A stretch of DNA of 64,000 nt. It comes from Tillus elongatus. Its lineage: Eukaryota; Arthropoda; Insecta; Coleoptera; Cleridae. Below are positions 36,011 to 46,700 of the stretch, piece by piece. Position 1 is the stretch's first letter. Each line of letters starts with the position of its first letter. The notes under the pieces were generated by a model, which had not been told where the DNA came from, did not search any database, and saw only the letters and a list, made by a program, of their open reading frames with translations. The translations under genes and the position numbers were made by a program. The stretch is from contig OZ023264.1 in assembly GCA_964006375.1 (NCBI GenBank), forward strand, positions 11,728,225 through 11,792,224. The letters are read 5' to 3'.

Positions 36011-37089
36011 TTTGTATTTTCCATCGAATTATAATGCATTAAAAAAAATGATATCGTTAATCGTTTTTAAGTTATTTCAACTGTTTTGCAACTTTTCACG
36101 TCTTTGGCACATATCGCAAACACATATCACAAATTGTGATACGGCGTTTTTACCAATAGATAGAATAAGAATTTCTGCTGGTGCATTACTTTTCTTCAGG
36201 ATTGTGAATCTGCTGGTGCTAGATCCATGAAGTAATCAGGATATAAAGCGAGGATTGTCTCATGTCTCGCCAAAAACTGGACTGAGCGTGAGCGATATAA
36301 TTGTTCACTTGGATCATCTACAGATGTCATCTTCGGACTTTAAGCCTTTTTCTCAGCGGCTTACAAAAACGGCCGTCCCCTCACTTTAAAATAATACTTT
36401 ACTAATTCGTTAAAGAGAGATAAGATAAAAAAATGAACGCACGACTTTAAGTGTCCATAAGGTTTGGTTTCCACTGTTTTAAATGGTGAACCTGGGATAT
36501 TTTTAGAATTGTGTAAATAATATGCTTCGTTATCAAAGACATCTTGAGTAAGTACGGCAATTAGACGGCATCTCTAAAATTCCGATTGTGTGGAAAGTAA
36601 GATGAGAACGGAAGTTTGAACATAAATTTATCGATTAGTCAGTTGCTGGGGTCGGCTTCATTAAGAGAGACATATTTTCACATTTAGGAAAGAAACTTTC
36701 TCAATTGAATTTTATTGAGTCGAACACAAAGTTCAGATAGGATTGGTATTAAGTGCAAACAAACAAAGAAACTTCTCACTGCTGACTGTAGTATTCAATC
36801 CAGACGTTGTTTATCTAAAAATCGATATCCTGGAGCAAAGAGTCGCTCAGCAAATATTTAATAAGCTGAGATAACTGATAGTTATGTTAGATATAATACC
36901 GGCCAATCGAGGCTTACATCGAAGAATGTCCCAGCTGCACCTGTTAGGTTCCAATCTGTCGCAATACCTCTTGACAATAAACAAAACCAAATCAAGCATG
37001 AAATTCGAAGTTTCAATAAAAATTGAGTACCAAGTAAAATGGTGACAGTTTATTATCAAATCTTCGTAACGAACGTAAGATATTCCTTT
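36011..37089. other. No gene recognised
   Basis: 36011-36170 resembles 39150-39310 (a segment C extension with 'ATCGTTAATCGTTTTTAAG' and 'CACAAATTGTGATACGGCG' type blocks). The rest has no recognisable feature. Confidence 0.45.
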
Positions 37090-37223
37090 CTTTTTAGTGA
37101 ATTTTCGTAGAAAAAAATCAATAATGGGGAGATCCCGACTTTTGAATTTTGAAAAAATTTTGCAAAAGAGCGCGAACTATAAACTCTAGAACCCATATCC
37201 GGGGTCAGATTCAATTTGTTTAT

Positions 37224-37225
<2 letters not shown>
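37090..37225. repeat. R1 left arm
   Basis: Carries 'GGGGAGATCCCGAC', 'AAAAGAGCGCGAACTA' and 'CATATCCGGGGTCAG', running into TA. Confidence 0.65.

Positions 37226-37316
<91 letters not shown>
37226..37316. repeat. (TA)n microsatellite
   Basis: About 91 bp between an R1 arm and a PLE terminus. Confidence 0.97.
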
Positions 37317-37321
<5 letters not shown>

Positions 37322-37777
37322 GTTTTTGTGACGGTAATAGTGTTATTTACTCAAAAAATTGTGGGAAAGCCGAGCTTTGGGAAAAGTTTATTCCATTCTC
37401 AAGGCTACAACATGGAAAGAAAAGTTTACAATTTACATAGGAAAAATATAAAAGTTTAAAATACTTACCTATAACGCGAGTTTTACTATGACTAATTATG
37501 CAATAACAAACATGAAAAAACCTTGGTGTAAATTTGACTGAAGTCGAAAAGTGCCAAACTGACATATAAGCTAACTATTGTTTATTTGAATTTGTTTTTT
37601 GTTTTTGTCTAGGAAATATAAATAGAGGTAGTGATTTCTAAAATTATTATCTTTCTTTAAGTTTATTAAATTGTCGTTCAAAGTAATTTCAAATTCTTCT
37701 AAACACATTCTTTTATTACTTAAGGTTTCACAGTGTAAAATAGAAACATTACTAAAATTTATACATTGGCCAAACAA
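37317..37777 (-). pseudogene. Penelope-like element 3' fragment
   Basis: The minus-strand frame at 37571-37777 reads 'INFSNVSILHCETLSNKRMCLEEFEI', the C-terminal half of a PLE GIY-YIG endonuclease. The remainder towards 37317 is a PLE-type terminus ('CCTTGAGAATGGAATAAAC' on the minus strand) shared with 57292-57435. It is arranged head-to-head with 37778-37958. Confidence 0.65.
37366..37404 (-). ncRNA. Hammerhead-like motif, degraded
   Basis: On the minus strand: stem I AGCC/GGCT, core TTGAGAA, stem II GGAA/TTCC, then CAAA in place of GAAA, minimal stem III AG/CT and C. The GAAA change makes cleavage unlikely. Confidence 0.35.
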
Positions 37778-37955
37778 GCAGAGTCCTTAAAGATAGATTA
37801 ACCCAGCACAAAAGTGACATACGTTTACAAAAAAAAAAGGGCTCTGTCTGAACATAATCTCGACACTGGACAGAATATTAATTTTAGTAATGTTTCTATT
37901 TTACACTCTGAAACCTTAAGTAATAAAAGAATGTGTTTAGAAGAATTTAAAATTA

Positions 37956-37958
<3 letters not shown>
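37778..37958 (+). pseudogene. Penelope-like GIY-YIG fragment
   Basis: The plus frame around 37814-37950 gives 'ALSEHNLDTGQNINFSNVSIL' type sequence and 'SETLSNKRMCLEEFKI', the same endonuclease region as the minus-strand copy next to it. An upstream 'RLTQHKSDIRLQ' block, the catalytic-region arm of GIY-YIG PLE enzymes, is also readable. It is cut by the TA array at 37959. Confidence 0.7.

Positions 37959-38038
<80 letters not shown>
37959..38038. repeat. (AT)n microsatellite
   Basis: About 80 bp joining a PLE fragment to an R1 right arm. Confidence 0.97.
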
Positions 38039-38041
<3 letters not shown>

Positions 38042-39330
38042 ACACACAGATAACTCAAAAAATAATGGGCCGGTTTTGATGAAACTTGGTATGAACCTTG
38101 GTACTTGTAAGTGGCTTGGATAAGTTTATTAGCTAGGAAAATCGGACCAGTTTTTCCGGGATAATTTTGGGTTTTCTTGCGGAAAATTTTTGTACCTCCG
38201 AAAATAACAGAGCTATGACAACCAAATTTGACGTATACATTTCCACTATCAAACTTACCCTACACACCAAAACTCAGATCTCTAACTTAAAATAAAACAA
38301 GTTATAGGCATTTAAAGAGAGAAAAAAAGGGTGCCACTGGTGATCAGAGGAAATCACAAGAACAAAATATTTTGTGTGACTAACAAAACCAATTGGATAT
38401 TACATACGACGATTAAGTTTTCTTGGAGCAAAAGTGTCAAGAAGTAGCAGAAAAAATATTTTGAAAATTTTATAATTTTCTCTTTAAAACGTCAAAGTCG
38501 CGATTTAAAACGTCAATTGGCAATCTTCAGACCACAAAATTGAAGCAAATACGGAATATGTCGAAAAAATATCTTAATAAGTGTGTTTCACAAAGCCTTA
38601 AGTTTCAGCTTCAACCATCACTGTCCTTCATTTTACTAAAATGTTTTCGGAAAATCCATTTCAATAGACCCTCTTTCTGATGCTTCGGCAGTAGTTTCCG
38701 CTATAGAGTTTATTCAGTTTATATAGTTTATATATTTTATATAGTTTATATAGTTTTATAGTTTATATAGTTTTATAGTTTATATAGTTTTATAGTTTAT
38801 ATAGTTTTATAGTTTATATAGTTTTATAGTTTATATAGTTTAATAGTCTATATTTTATCAAATTTTCGTAGAAAAAATTCTTTGTGAAGAAGATCGCGAC
38901 TTATGAATTTTAAAAAGATTTCTTCAAATGACGAACATACACATATATAAGGCGACGCATTTCTACGGTAAAGCTCAATATATCCGTTACTATACAAGAT
39001 ATGAGGAAAAAGTATGTACGTTAATTATAGGGTGTCTCGAGCTGTATCTTATAAACCTATTTTGACAATTACAGGTAGCCCATAAATCGTTGGTGGTACA
39101 CGCTTTATTTTTTTTATAAAACACCCCTTATTTAATTACATTTTTGTATTTTTCATCAAATTCTAATACATGTCTGCAAGGAAAAAAATGATATCGTTCA
39201 TCGTTTTTGAGTTATTTCAATTGTTTTGCAACTTTTAACATTTTTGGCACATATTTCAAACGCATATTACAAATTGTGATATGGCGTTTTTGTCAATAGA
39301 TCGGGGCCCCTTGGAAATGACGCATTCAGA
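38039..39330 (+). repeat. R1 right arm and extended segment C
   Basis: 38040-38700 follows R1; a diverged version of the retrozyme target site is near 38398-38420. 38709-38850 is a minisatellite. From about 38945, segment C and its extension run to 39310. Confidence 0.65.
38709..38850. repeat. Minisatellite, about 22-bp unit
   Basis: Repeats of 'TATAGTTTTATAGTTTATA' type units with small variations, about six copies. Confidence 0.85.
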
Positions 39331-39590
39331 AAGCGTTTTTTTACTAGTCGACGAAAAAATCGAGCTGCCGTATACCGGTACTCTCATATAAGGCTGAAAA
39401 GTTTTCGCAGAAATGTTTTTAGTGTTTCCGTAGAAATCATTTTTGTGATATGTTGGTAATAAATAATAAATGTTTAGTAAGTTATTGTAACAAAAAAGTT
39501 GTCGGCTCTTTGTGAAAAATATAATTTAGTGTAGCATTACTGAAGGCAATTTATGTAACGAAATTATCATACTTTTTTAGTGAATTTTAT
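39331..39590. other. No gene recognised
   Basis: Short AT-rich spacer between repeats. Confidence 0.4.
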
Positions 39591-40300
39591 TAAAAAAAAT
39601 TCACTAATGAGGAGATCCCGACTTTTGAATTTTGAAAAAATTTCTTCAAATGAGCGTTAATTATGCCCCCCAGAAAACATATCCGGGGTCTGTTTCAATG
39701 TTTATATGTTATAAGTAAGCTACCTACCAAAATTTAGCTATGTAAGTCAAAAGACAAAAAAGTTATAGGCATTTTAAGAAAAATAAATTGAGGTTTTCCT
39801 CAAAACGTCAAAGTGGCGATTTAAAATGTCAAAATTGGCAACATTTAGGCAAATAACTAGAATATAATACGGGCTATAGAAATAAAATGTCTCAAGAATA
39901 ATGTTTTACAAACCCTAAAGTCTTAGTTTCAACCGTCATTGTCCTTCATTTTACTAAAATATTTGCAGAAAATTCATTTCAAATAGACCCTTTCTCTGAT
40001 GCTTGGCAGTAGCCTTAGCTATAGAGTTTATCGTTTAATGATATATAATTTTTGTCGAATTTTCGTAAAAAATCAATAAAGCTCAATATATCCGTTATTA
40101 TATAAGATATGAAAAAAATTTGTATATATTAATTATAGGGTGTCTTGAGCTACATCTTAAAATAATATTTCTACAATCACAGGGTGGCCCATAAGTCATT
40201 GGTGATACAAATTTCCTTTTTTTTAATCAAACACGCCTTATGTTATTGCATTTTTGCATTTTCCATCGAGATATAATGCATGTTTGTAAGAAAATAAATT
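39591..40300. repeat. R1 arms without TA core, then segment C
   Basis: 39595-39710 is the R1 left arm and 39711-40070 part of the right arm, joined without a TA array. 40075-40290 is inverted segment C ('AGGGTGGCCCATAAGTC'). Confidence 0.6.
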
Positions 40301-40617
40301 CTAGACGCAGCAAGTGCGTTATGGTAGCGAATTTGATCAAATGTTTCATATTTGAACAGCTCAATTTGCTATTAACCTATAAGGTTGACTATGAAACGTG
40401 TTTTTTCGGGAACACTTTAAGTTTACTTTTCGAAAATTTTGTACATTTTCACACAATAAAGTTATTTTGATGAAACATGGCACATTGTTTCTAATATATA
40501 GATTATACTGGTAACCAAATTTGATGCCTGCTTTCTTAAAAAAACACACATATTTGTTATTAAAAACATTTTAATGAAAATTCACTACCATAACGCACTT
40601 GCTGCGTCCAGATTTTT
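40301..40617. repeat. MITE, GGACGCAGCAAGTGCG family
   Basis: Begins 'TCTAGACGCAGCAAGTGCG' and ends 'AACGCACTTGCTGCGTCCAGA'-like sequence. Inner blocks match 41952-42267 closely. Confidence 0.7.
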
Positions 40618-41075
40618 TTTTTTTCAATTTTGGTTCTAAAGCTGTTAGTGAATAAATATATCTTGTCAGGTGTGTAAATAGCTTAAATAGGTTGTGTAAA
40701 TAGCGTAAAGAGGTTCGTTGGCCAGGAAAATCGGACCAGTTTTTCTGAAACTTTTAAAGTTTATTTTCGGAAAACGTTTGTACTTTTTGTAACTACAAAG
40801 CTATTTTAATAAAATATGGTACATTGTCAGTGCTATATAGCTGTCAACCAAGTGTTCTTCTTGTAAAAACAAGACATATTTTTTTATTAAAAATCTTTTT
40901 ACGAAAATTCGCTACCATAATGCATTTGCTGCGTTCCGACCTTTTTAGTGAATTTTCTTTAAAAAAATTCACTAATGAGGAGATCCCGACTTTTGAATTT
41001 TGAAAAAATTTCTTCAAATGAGCGCTAATTAGGCCCCCCAGAACACATTTCCGGGGTCAGTTAAAATTTTTATAT

Positions 41076-41077
<2 letters not shown>
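40618..41077. repeat. MITE right end and R1 left arm
   Basis: A MITE-type right half ends near 40950 ('CATTTGCTGCGTTCCGAC'). 40960-41077 is the R1 left arm. Confidence 0.5.

Positions 41078-41153
<76 letters not shown>
41078..41153. repeat. (TA)n microsatellite
   Basis: About 76 bp, centrally placed between the two R1 arms. This is the clearest example of the TA core position. Confidence 0.97.
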
Positions 41154-41156
<3 letters not shown>

Positions 41157-41951
41157 ATCGATAACTCAAAAAATAATGGGCCGATTTTGATTAAATTTCG
41201 TGAATACCTTCCTTTTGCAAATGGCTTGGATAAGTTCGTTAGCCAGGACAATCGGTCCAGGTTTTCCCGGAAAATTGTGTTTTCTTTCAAAAAAAATTTA
41301 TATCTCCGGAATTAACAAAGTAAGGGCAACCAAATTTGGTACGCGGGTTTACATCCTTATAGGTAAGCTACATACCAAATTTAGCCCTGTAGGTCAAAAG
41401 ACAAAAAAGTTATAGGCATTTAAAGAAAAATAAATTGGGGTTTTTCAGAAAACGTCAAAGTTGCGATTTAAACGTCAAAATTGGCAACATTTAGGAAAAG
41501 AACTTGAATCTAATACGGGCTATGGAAATAAAGTGTCTCAAGAAGAATGTTTTACAAACCCTGAAGTCTTAGTTTCAGCCGTCATTGTCCTTCATTTTAA
41601 TAAAATGTTTCCAGAAAATTCATTTCAAATAGACCCTTTCTCTGACGCTTGGCAGTAGTCTTAGCTATCGAGTTTATCGTTTAATGGTATATAATTTTTG
41701 TAGAATTTTCGTAAAAAAAAACAATAAAGTACAATATATATTATTATACAAGATATGAAAAAAAATTGTATATATTAATTATAGGGTGTCTTGAGCTACA
41801 TCTTAAAAAATTATTTCTACAATCACAGGGTGGCCCATAAGTCATTGGTGATACAAATTTTCTTTTTTTTTTTTAATCAAACACGCCTTATGTTATTGCA
41901 TTTTTGCATTTTCCATCGAAATATAATGCATGTTTGTAAGAAAAACAATTC
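41154..41951 (+). repeat. R1 right arm and inverted segment C
   Basis: 41155-41690 is the R1 right arm; 41720-41930 is inverted segment C, as at 40075-40290. Confidence 0.65.
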
Positions 41952-42267
41952 TGGACGCAGTAAGTGCGTTATGGTAGCGAATTTTGATCAAATGCTTAAT
42001 ATTTGAATAGCTCAATTTGCTATTAACCTATAAGGTTGACCAAGAAACGAATTTTTTCGGGAACACTTTAAGTTTACTTTCGGAAATTTTTGTACATTTT
42101 CAAACAATAAAGTTATTTTGATGAAACATGGCACATTGTTTTTCCTATATAGGTTATACTGGTAACCAAATTTGATGCCTGCTTTCTTAAAAAACACATT
42201 ATTGCTATTAAAAAATAGTTTTATGAAAATTCGCTACCATAATGCAGTTGCTGCGTTCCGACCTTTT
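41952..42267. repeat. MITE, GGACGCAGCAAGTGCG family
   Basis: Begins 'TCTGGACGCAGTAAGTGCG' and ends 'AATGCAGTTGCTGCGTTCCGA'-like sequence; near-duplicate of 40301-40617, which suggests a shared segmental origin of both blocks. Confidence 0.7.
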
Positions 42268-42970
42268 TTAATTACAATGATGTATCTCCAAAATTAAAAA
42301 AAAAATTGTTCGAAAATTGAATAGTCTTAATATTTTTGTACAAACAACTTGCAGACTAAACTATATGTTTAGAGGCGCGTTTCAAAAATAAGCGACCTCG
42401 TAAGTTGATACTCTCTTTACGCCCTAGCCTCATATTTTCTTTCTGCGGTCCTGGAAAAAGCAACAAAGCATAACCCTTTTCCTAATATAATACACCCGTT
42501 ATTATTTGTCACGGTTTGCGGTTTTGGTAAACCGAAAGGCCGGAAACAGTATCACTCACTGAAATGCGTCAGGCGCCACCTCCTGCCGAACTTGCCGTTC
42601 TATTGTTATAAATGTTCTCATTCGCAAGTCTTAACAAAACGCCGGCAATTAGTTCTGTTGCTAATTATTGTCAAGAAAATAGTTGCAAGTTTCCATTAAA
42701 CTGTTAAAAGCAGAAACTAGACGCCGGTCTATTATAAATTCATTCATCAACATCTCCGGAGTAGAGCGGAGAATGCGAGCAAAAACCATGGCGTGCTTCA
42801 AATTGCATTGTAAAAGCTATGTTAAACTAAGAAAGTTATAATTAATCTGGTAATAGGTCCGGCCATCAAATAAGTTAGACAGGTTAATGGACTTTGGGTA
42901 TCTCGTTTTTTTGTGCTGTAGCAAAAAATATCAAGACTTAATATGCGCATACATTATTGGGCTATGAAAG
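42268..42970. other. No gene recognised
   Basis: Left flank of the gypsy element; no supported ORF or known repeat. Confidence 0.45.
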
Positions 42971-42974
42971 ATAT

Positions 42975-43712
42975 TGTTGCGTTTTCTCCGGGTTCTGGAT
43001 AAGTGAGACTTTAAATTTTAACAAAACAACTTTATTTACACTCTAAATATGGATACAATAAAATTTCTAGAATGTCTCTCTCACAAAACACTTAATTTAC
43101 TGTCTACAATTACTACTCTCAACAAAAGTCACTAATCTGGTACTACAGTCACTACTCTCTTAACACTTTACACTGCTTCAAGTCACTACCACATTCTCTT
43201 CCTGAACTGAACTCGGGCTGGCTTGCTTTCGCTTTTATATACTCGCCGTACCTTCCCCTCCTTTCTAGAGCATTCCATTCCAGAACGTTCCAGAACCTTC
43301 TTTTACTAGAAGGTTCTGTGAATGCAGATCGGTCCCGTGTGTATACAGGGGGATGTATATACAGGGTGATCCAAATGTGGTCACCACTCCTATGTTACAC
43401 AAGAGGTGTTTCTCGAACTATAAGATCTCTCTGCGTATACAGGGTGTAAGGGTTTCTCTGCGTATACAGGGTGTATATACAGGGTGTTCGGAATGTGCAG
43501 ACCTCAGTTATCCGTTCCGACGGGGTACAAGTTGGTAACTTCGTTATTTCTGGTCCTAGAGGGTTGAGACTTCGCCTGAGGGGGGTCACCCCAGGCACCC
43601 CCAGGGGGGTGGGGAGGCGGTGTTGCCAGATTGTGCAAAAATTCCCAGATGTTGGGGAAATTCTGGAGATGTGGCAACACCGCACCTACGTCTATTGAAG
43701 TGCTTTGTAACA
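42975..43712 (-). repeat. Gypsy 3' LTR
   Basis: 738 bp. On the minus strand it has a TATATAAAAGC box at 43231-43241 and an AATAAA signal near 43026. It carries five TACAGGG motifs between 43340 and 43485, most preceded by GTA or TAT. Confidence 0.94.
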
Positions 43713-43727
43713 CTGCCCCCCTCCTTA
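43713..43727 (-). other. Polypurine tract
   Basis: Minus strand AAGGAGGGGGGCAG directly adjoins the 3' LTR. Confidence 0.85.
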
Positions 43728-43750
43728 AGACTGTTCGTCCCGAACAGTAT

Positions 43751-46700
43751 TTACCGGCCGCCAACTTGGAGTTCGTTGCCCCGATAGGGACTCAACCTCT
43801 CTATGTGAACAACTTTGGGTTTAGTTCTTGGAGACAGCTGGATTCTGTAGACTAGGTCGTTAATTTTCTTAGTCACCAAGTATGGCCCTTCCCATGGTTT
43901 CTGAAGTTTGGGACTGAGGCCCTTTCTCCTTGTTGGTTGGTACAGCCACACTGCATCACCTTCCTTGAATGTATGGGGTGTTGCTCTGCGATCCAAGCGC
44001 ATCTTCATCCGGTCACTGCTTAAGAGGAGCCTATCTCTGACACATCTGTGTATAGTGCGCAGTTTTCCTTCTAGGTCGGCGACATACTCAGGTAACGTAG
44101 CTAGGTCCGCTATGTCCTCGTTCGGTGGTGGTCTCGTCATGTCGATTGGTAACCGCATCTCTCTGCCGGTCAACATCATGGATGGAGTGTAACCGGTAGA
44201 TTCATGCTGAGAGCTTCTGTAAGCTAGGAGGAACAGAGGTATCAGCTTGTCCCAGGTTCTCTGATTCTCGTCGACAAACATAGCAAGATACTGATTGATG
44301 GTCCTGTTATGCCGTTCTACCATGCCGTCTGATTGAGGGTGGAGTGGCGTTGTTCTCGTTTTCTTTATGCCTAGCAAGTCCATTAGGCTTTTCCAGACCT
44401 CTGATTCGAAATTCCGGCCCTGGTCGGTGTGAATCTCCAAGGGTACGCCATGCCGTGATATGACATTTTCCATCAGGGCTTCTGCTACGGTCGTTGCCTC
44501 TTGGTTGGGGATCGGCGCAACTTCAGGCCATTTCGAGAAGTAGTCCATCGCCACCATTATGTATCTGTTCCCAGACTCTGTGATGGGAAAAGGTCCTGCG
44601 ATGTCTACGGCAACTCTCTCCCACGGTGTACCTGAGATGTACTGCATCATTTTTCCTCTGGATCGGGTCTTTGGTCCTTTCTTTGAAGCACATTGGTCAC
44701 ACCTTTTGCACCATTCTTCCACGCTTCTTCGGCAGTTTATCCAATAGAAGCGGTCTCTCACTCTGGCAAGAGTCCTGTTGACCCCAAAGTGGCCTCCACT
44801 TCTACTATTGTGTAACTCTTGAAGAACACTGCTTATGCACTCACTTGGCACAACGGTCTGGTATATACAGTCTCTACCATCGGCAGTTTCCCATTTTCGA
44901 GTGATCATGTCATTCTTTAGACACAATGAGTCCCATTGTAGCCAGTAGCCTTTAACCTCCGCCCCAAACCGGGACACATCGTGCCACTCAGGTCTTTTCC
45001 CCTTTTGTAGCCATTCTCTAATATTTTTCAAGTCTGGATCTGTCTTCTGTGCGTCTCTGATGTATTCAAGATTTACGTCTAGATCGGTGTTATTCTCCTG
45101 TCCTGCCACCAGTTGTTTGATCTGATGAGTTACTTTGTCGATCTCTTTGTTCTCTTGTCGCTCGCAAAATTTACATTCATGCACTGAACATGGTCTTCTT
45201 GACAGGCTGTCTGCATTGGCGTGACTTCTTCCTCTTCGATGTTCAATCCGGAAGTCGTAGCTCTGCAGTTTCTCTATCCATCGTGCTATCTGTCCTTCGG
45301 GATTTCTAAAGTTCAGAAGCCATTGCAGAGCAGAGTGATCTGACCTCACGCGGAATGTTCTTCCGTACAGGAAGCTGTGGAAATGTTCGATGGATCTTAC
45401 AACTGCCAGCAGTTCTTTCCGGGTTACACAGTAATTTCTTTCTGCTTTTCCGAACGTTTTGCTGAAGTAGCCTATCACAACTTCTTCTCCGGCTTGGAGC
45501 TGTGAGAGTACTGCCCCAATGCCATACTGGGAAGCATCGGTGTCCAGTATAAACAGTCCTTCGTCCTGAGGATAAGCCAGCACAGGAGCAGTGAGAAGAC
45601 GATGTTTGAGCTCTCTAAAAGACTCTTGGCAATCTGGTGACCAGATGAACTCGGCCTTATTTTCAGTCAGGCTATGCAGAGGTTTCGCAATGCTGCTGAA
45701 GTACTTTACAAAGCGTCGGTAGTAGCTGCAAAGTCCCAGAAAACTTCTGACCTCATGTTTGTTCCTCGGCACAGGCCAGTCTCTTACTGCCTTTATTTTC
45801 TCTGGATCAGTTTCTATCCCTTTCTCAGAAACGACATGTCCGAGGAAATTCACTTTCTTCTGGAAGAGGACGCATTTCTTGGGATTGAGTTGCAGATTGG
45901 CACCTCTCAGCCTGGAGAAAACCTGCTTTAGATTCGACAGGTGTTCATCGAAAGTCCCTCCAATCACCATGACATCGTCGAGATACACCAGGCATGTTTC
46001 CCATGTAAGTCCTCTCAGCACTAACTCCATTAGTCGCTCGAAGGTGGCAGGAGCATTACATAAGCCGAATGGCATGACCTTGAATTGGTACAACCCATTC
46101 CCGGTTGAAAAAGCAGTCTTCTCCTTATCGTCTTTATGGAGTTCTACTTGCCAGTAGCCACTTTTCAGGTCTAATGTAGAGAACCACTTTGATCCGGCCA
46201 AAGTGTTCAAAGTGTCGTCGATCCGGGGCAGGGGATAACTGTCTTTCTTGGTGACATCATTCAGCTTCCTATAGTCCACGCAAAATCTCATAGTGCCGTC
46301 TTTCTTGGTGACCAAAACTACTGGGGACGACCAAGGACTATTAGACTCCTCAATCACACCATCTTCCAGCATTTCGTTAACCATCGCCTTGATTTCTGAT
46401 TGCTTGGCAAAAGGCAGTCTTCTCGGCGGCTGTCTAATTGGTCTTGCGTCGCCAGTATTAATTCTGTGTTGCACTAGACTCGTACGACCTGTGATTTTAT
46501 CTTGAGCGAAAATATCGGCCTCCTCCAATACGAACTTCAGGGCCATTTCCATCTCCATGTCGTTCAATTGGCCCCAAGAATTCTTGAACCGCTCTACCAT
46601 TTCTACTGGCAGTCTTCTGTCTAATGCCGTGGGTGTCACCTTTCTTGATAACGTCACTCGGTCAATGGGCTCGCAAGTGGCGATAACCTCACCTTTCTTC

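Noticed and set aside
43353..43764. Small ORFs in the gypsy LTR (duplicated at 49136-49587)
   Set aside because: They lie in LTR sequence and contain no recognised domain; the duplication reflects the two LTRs.
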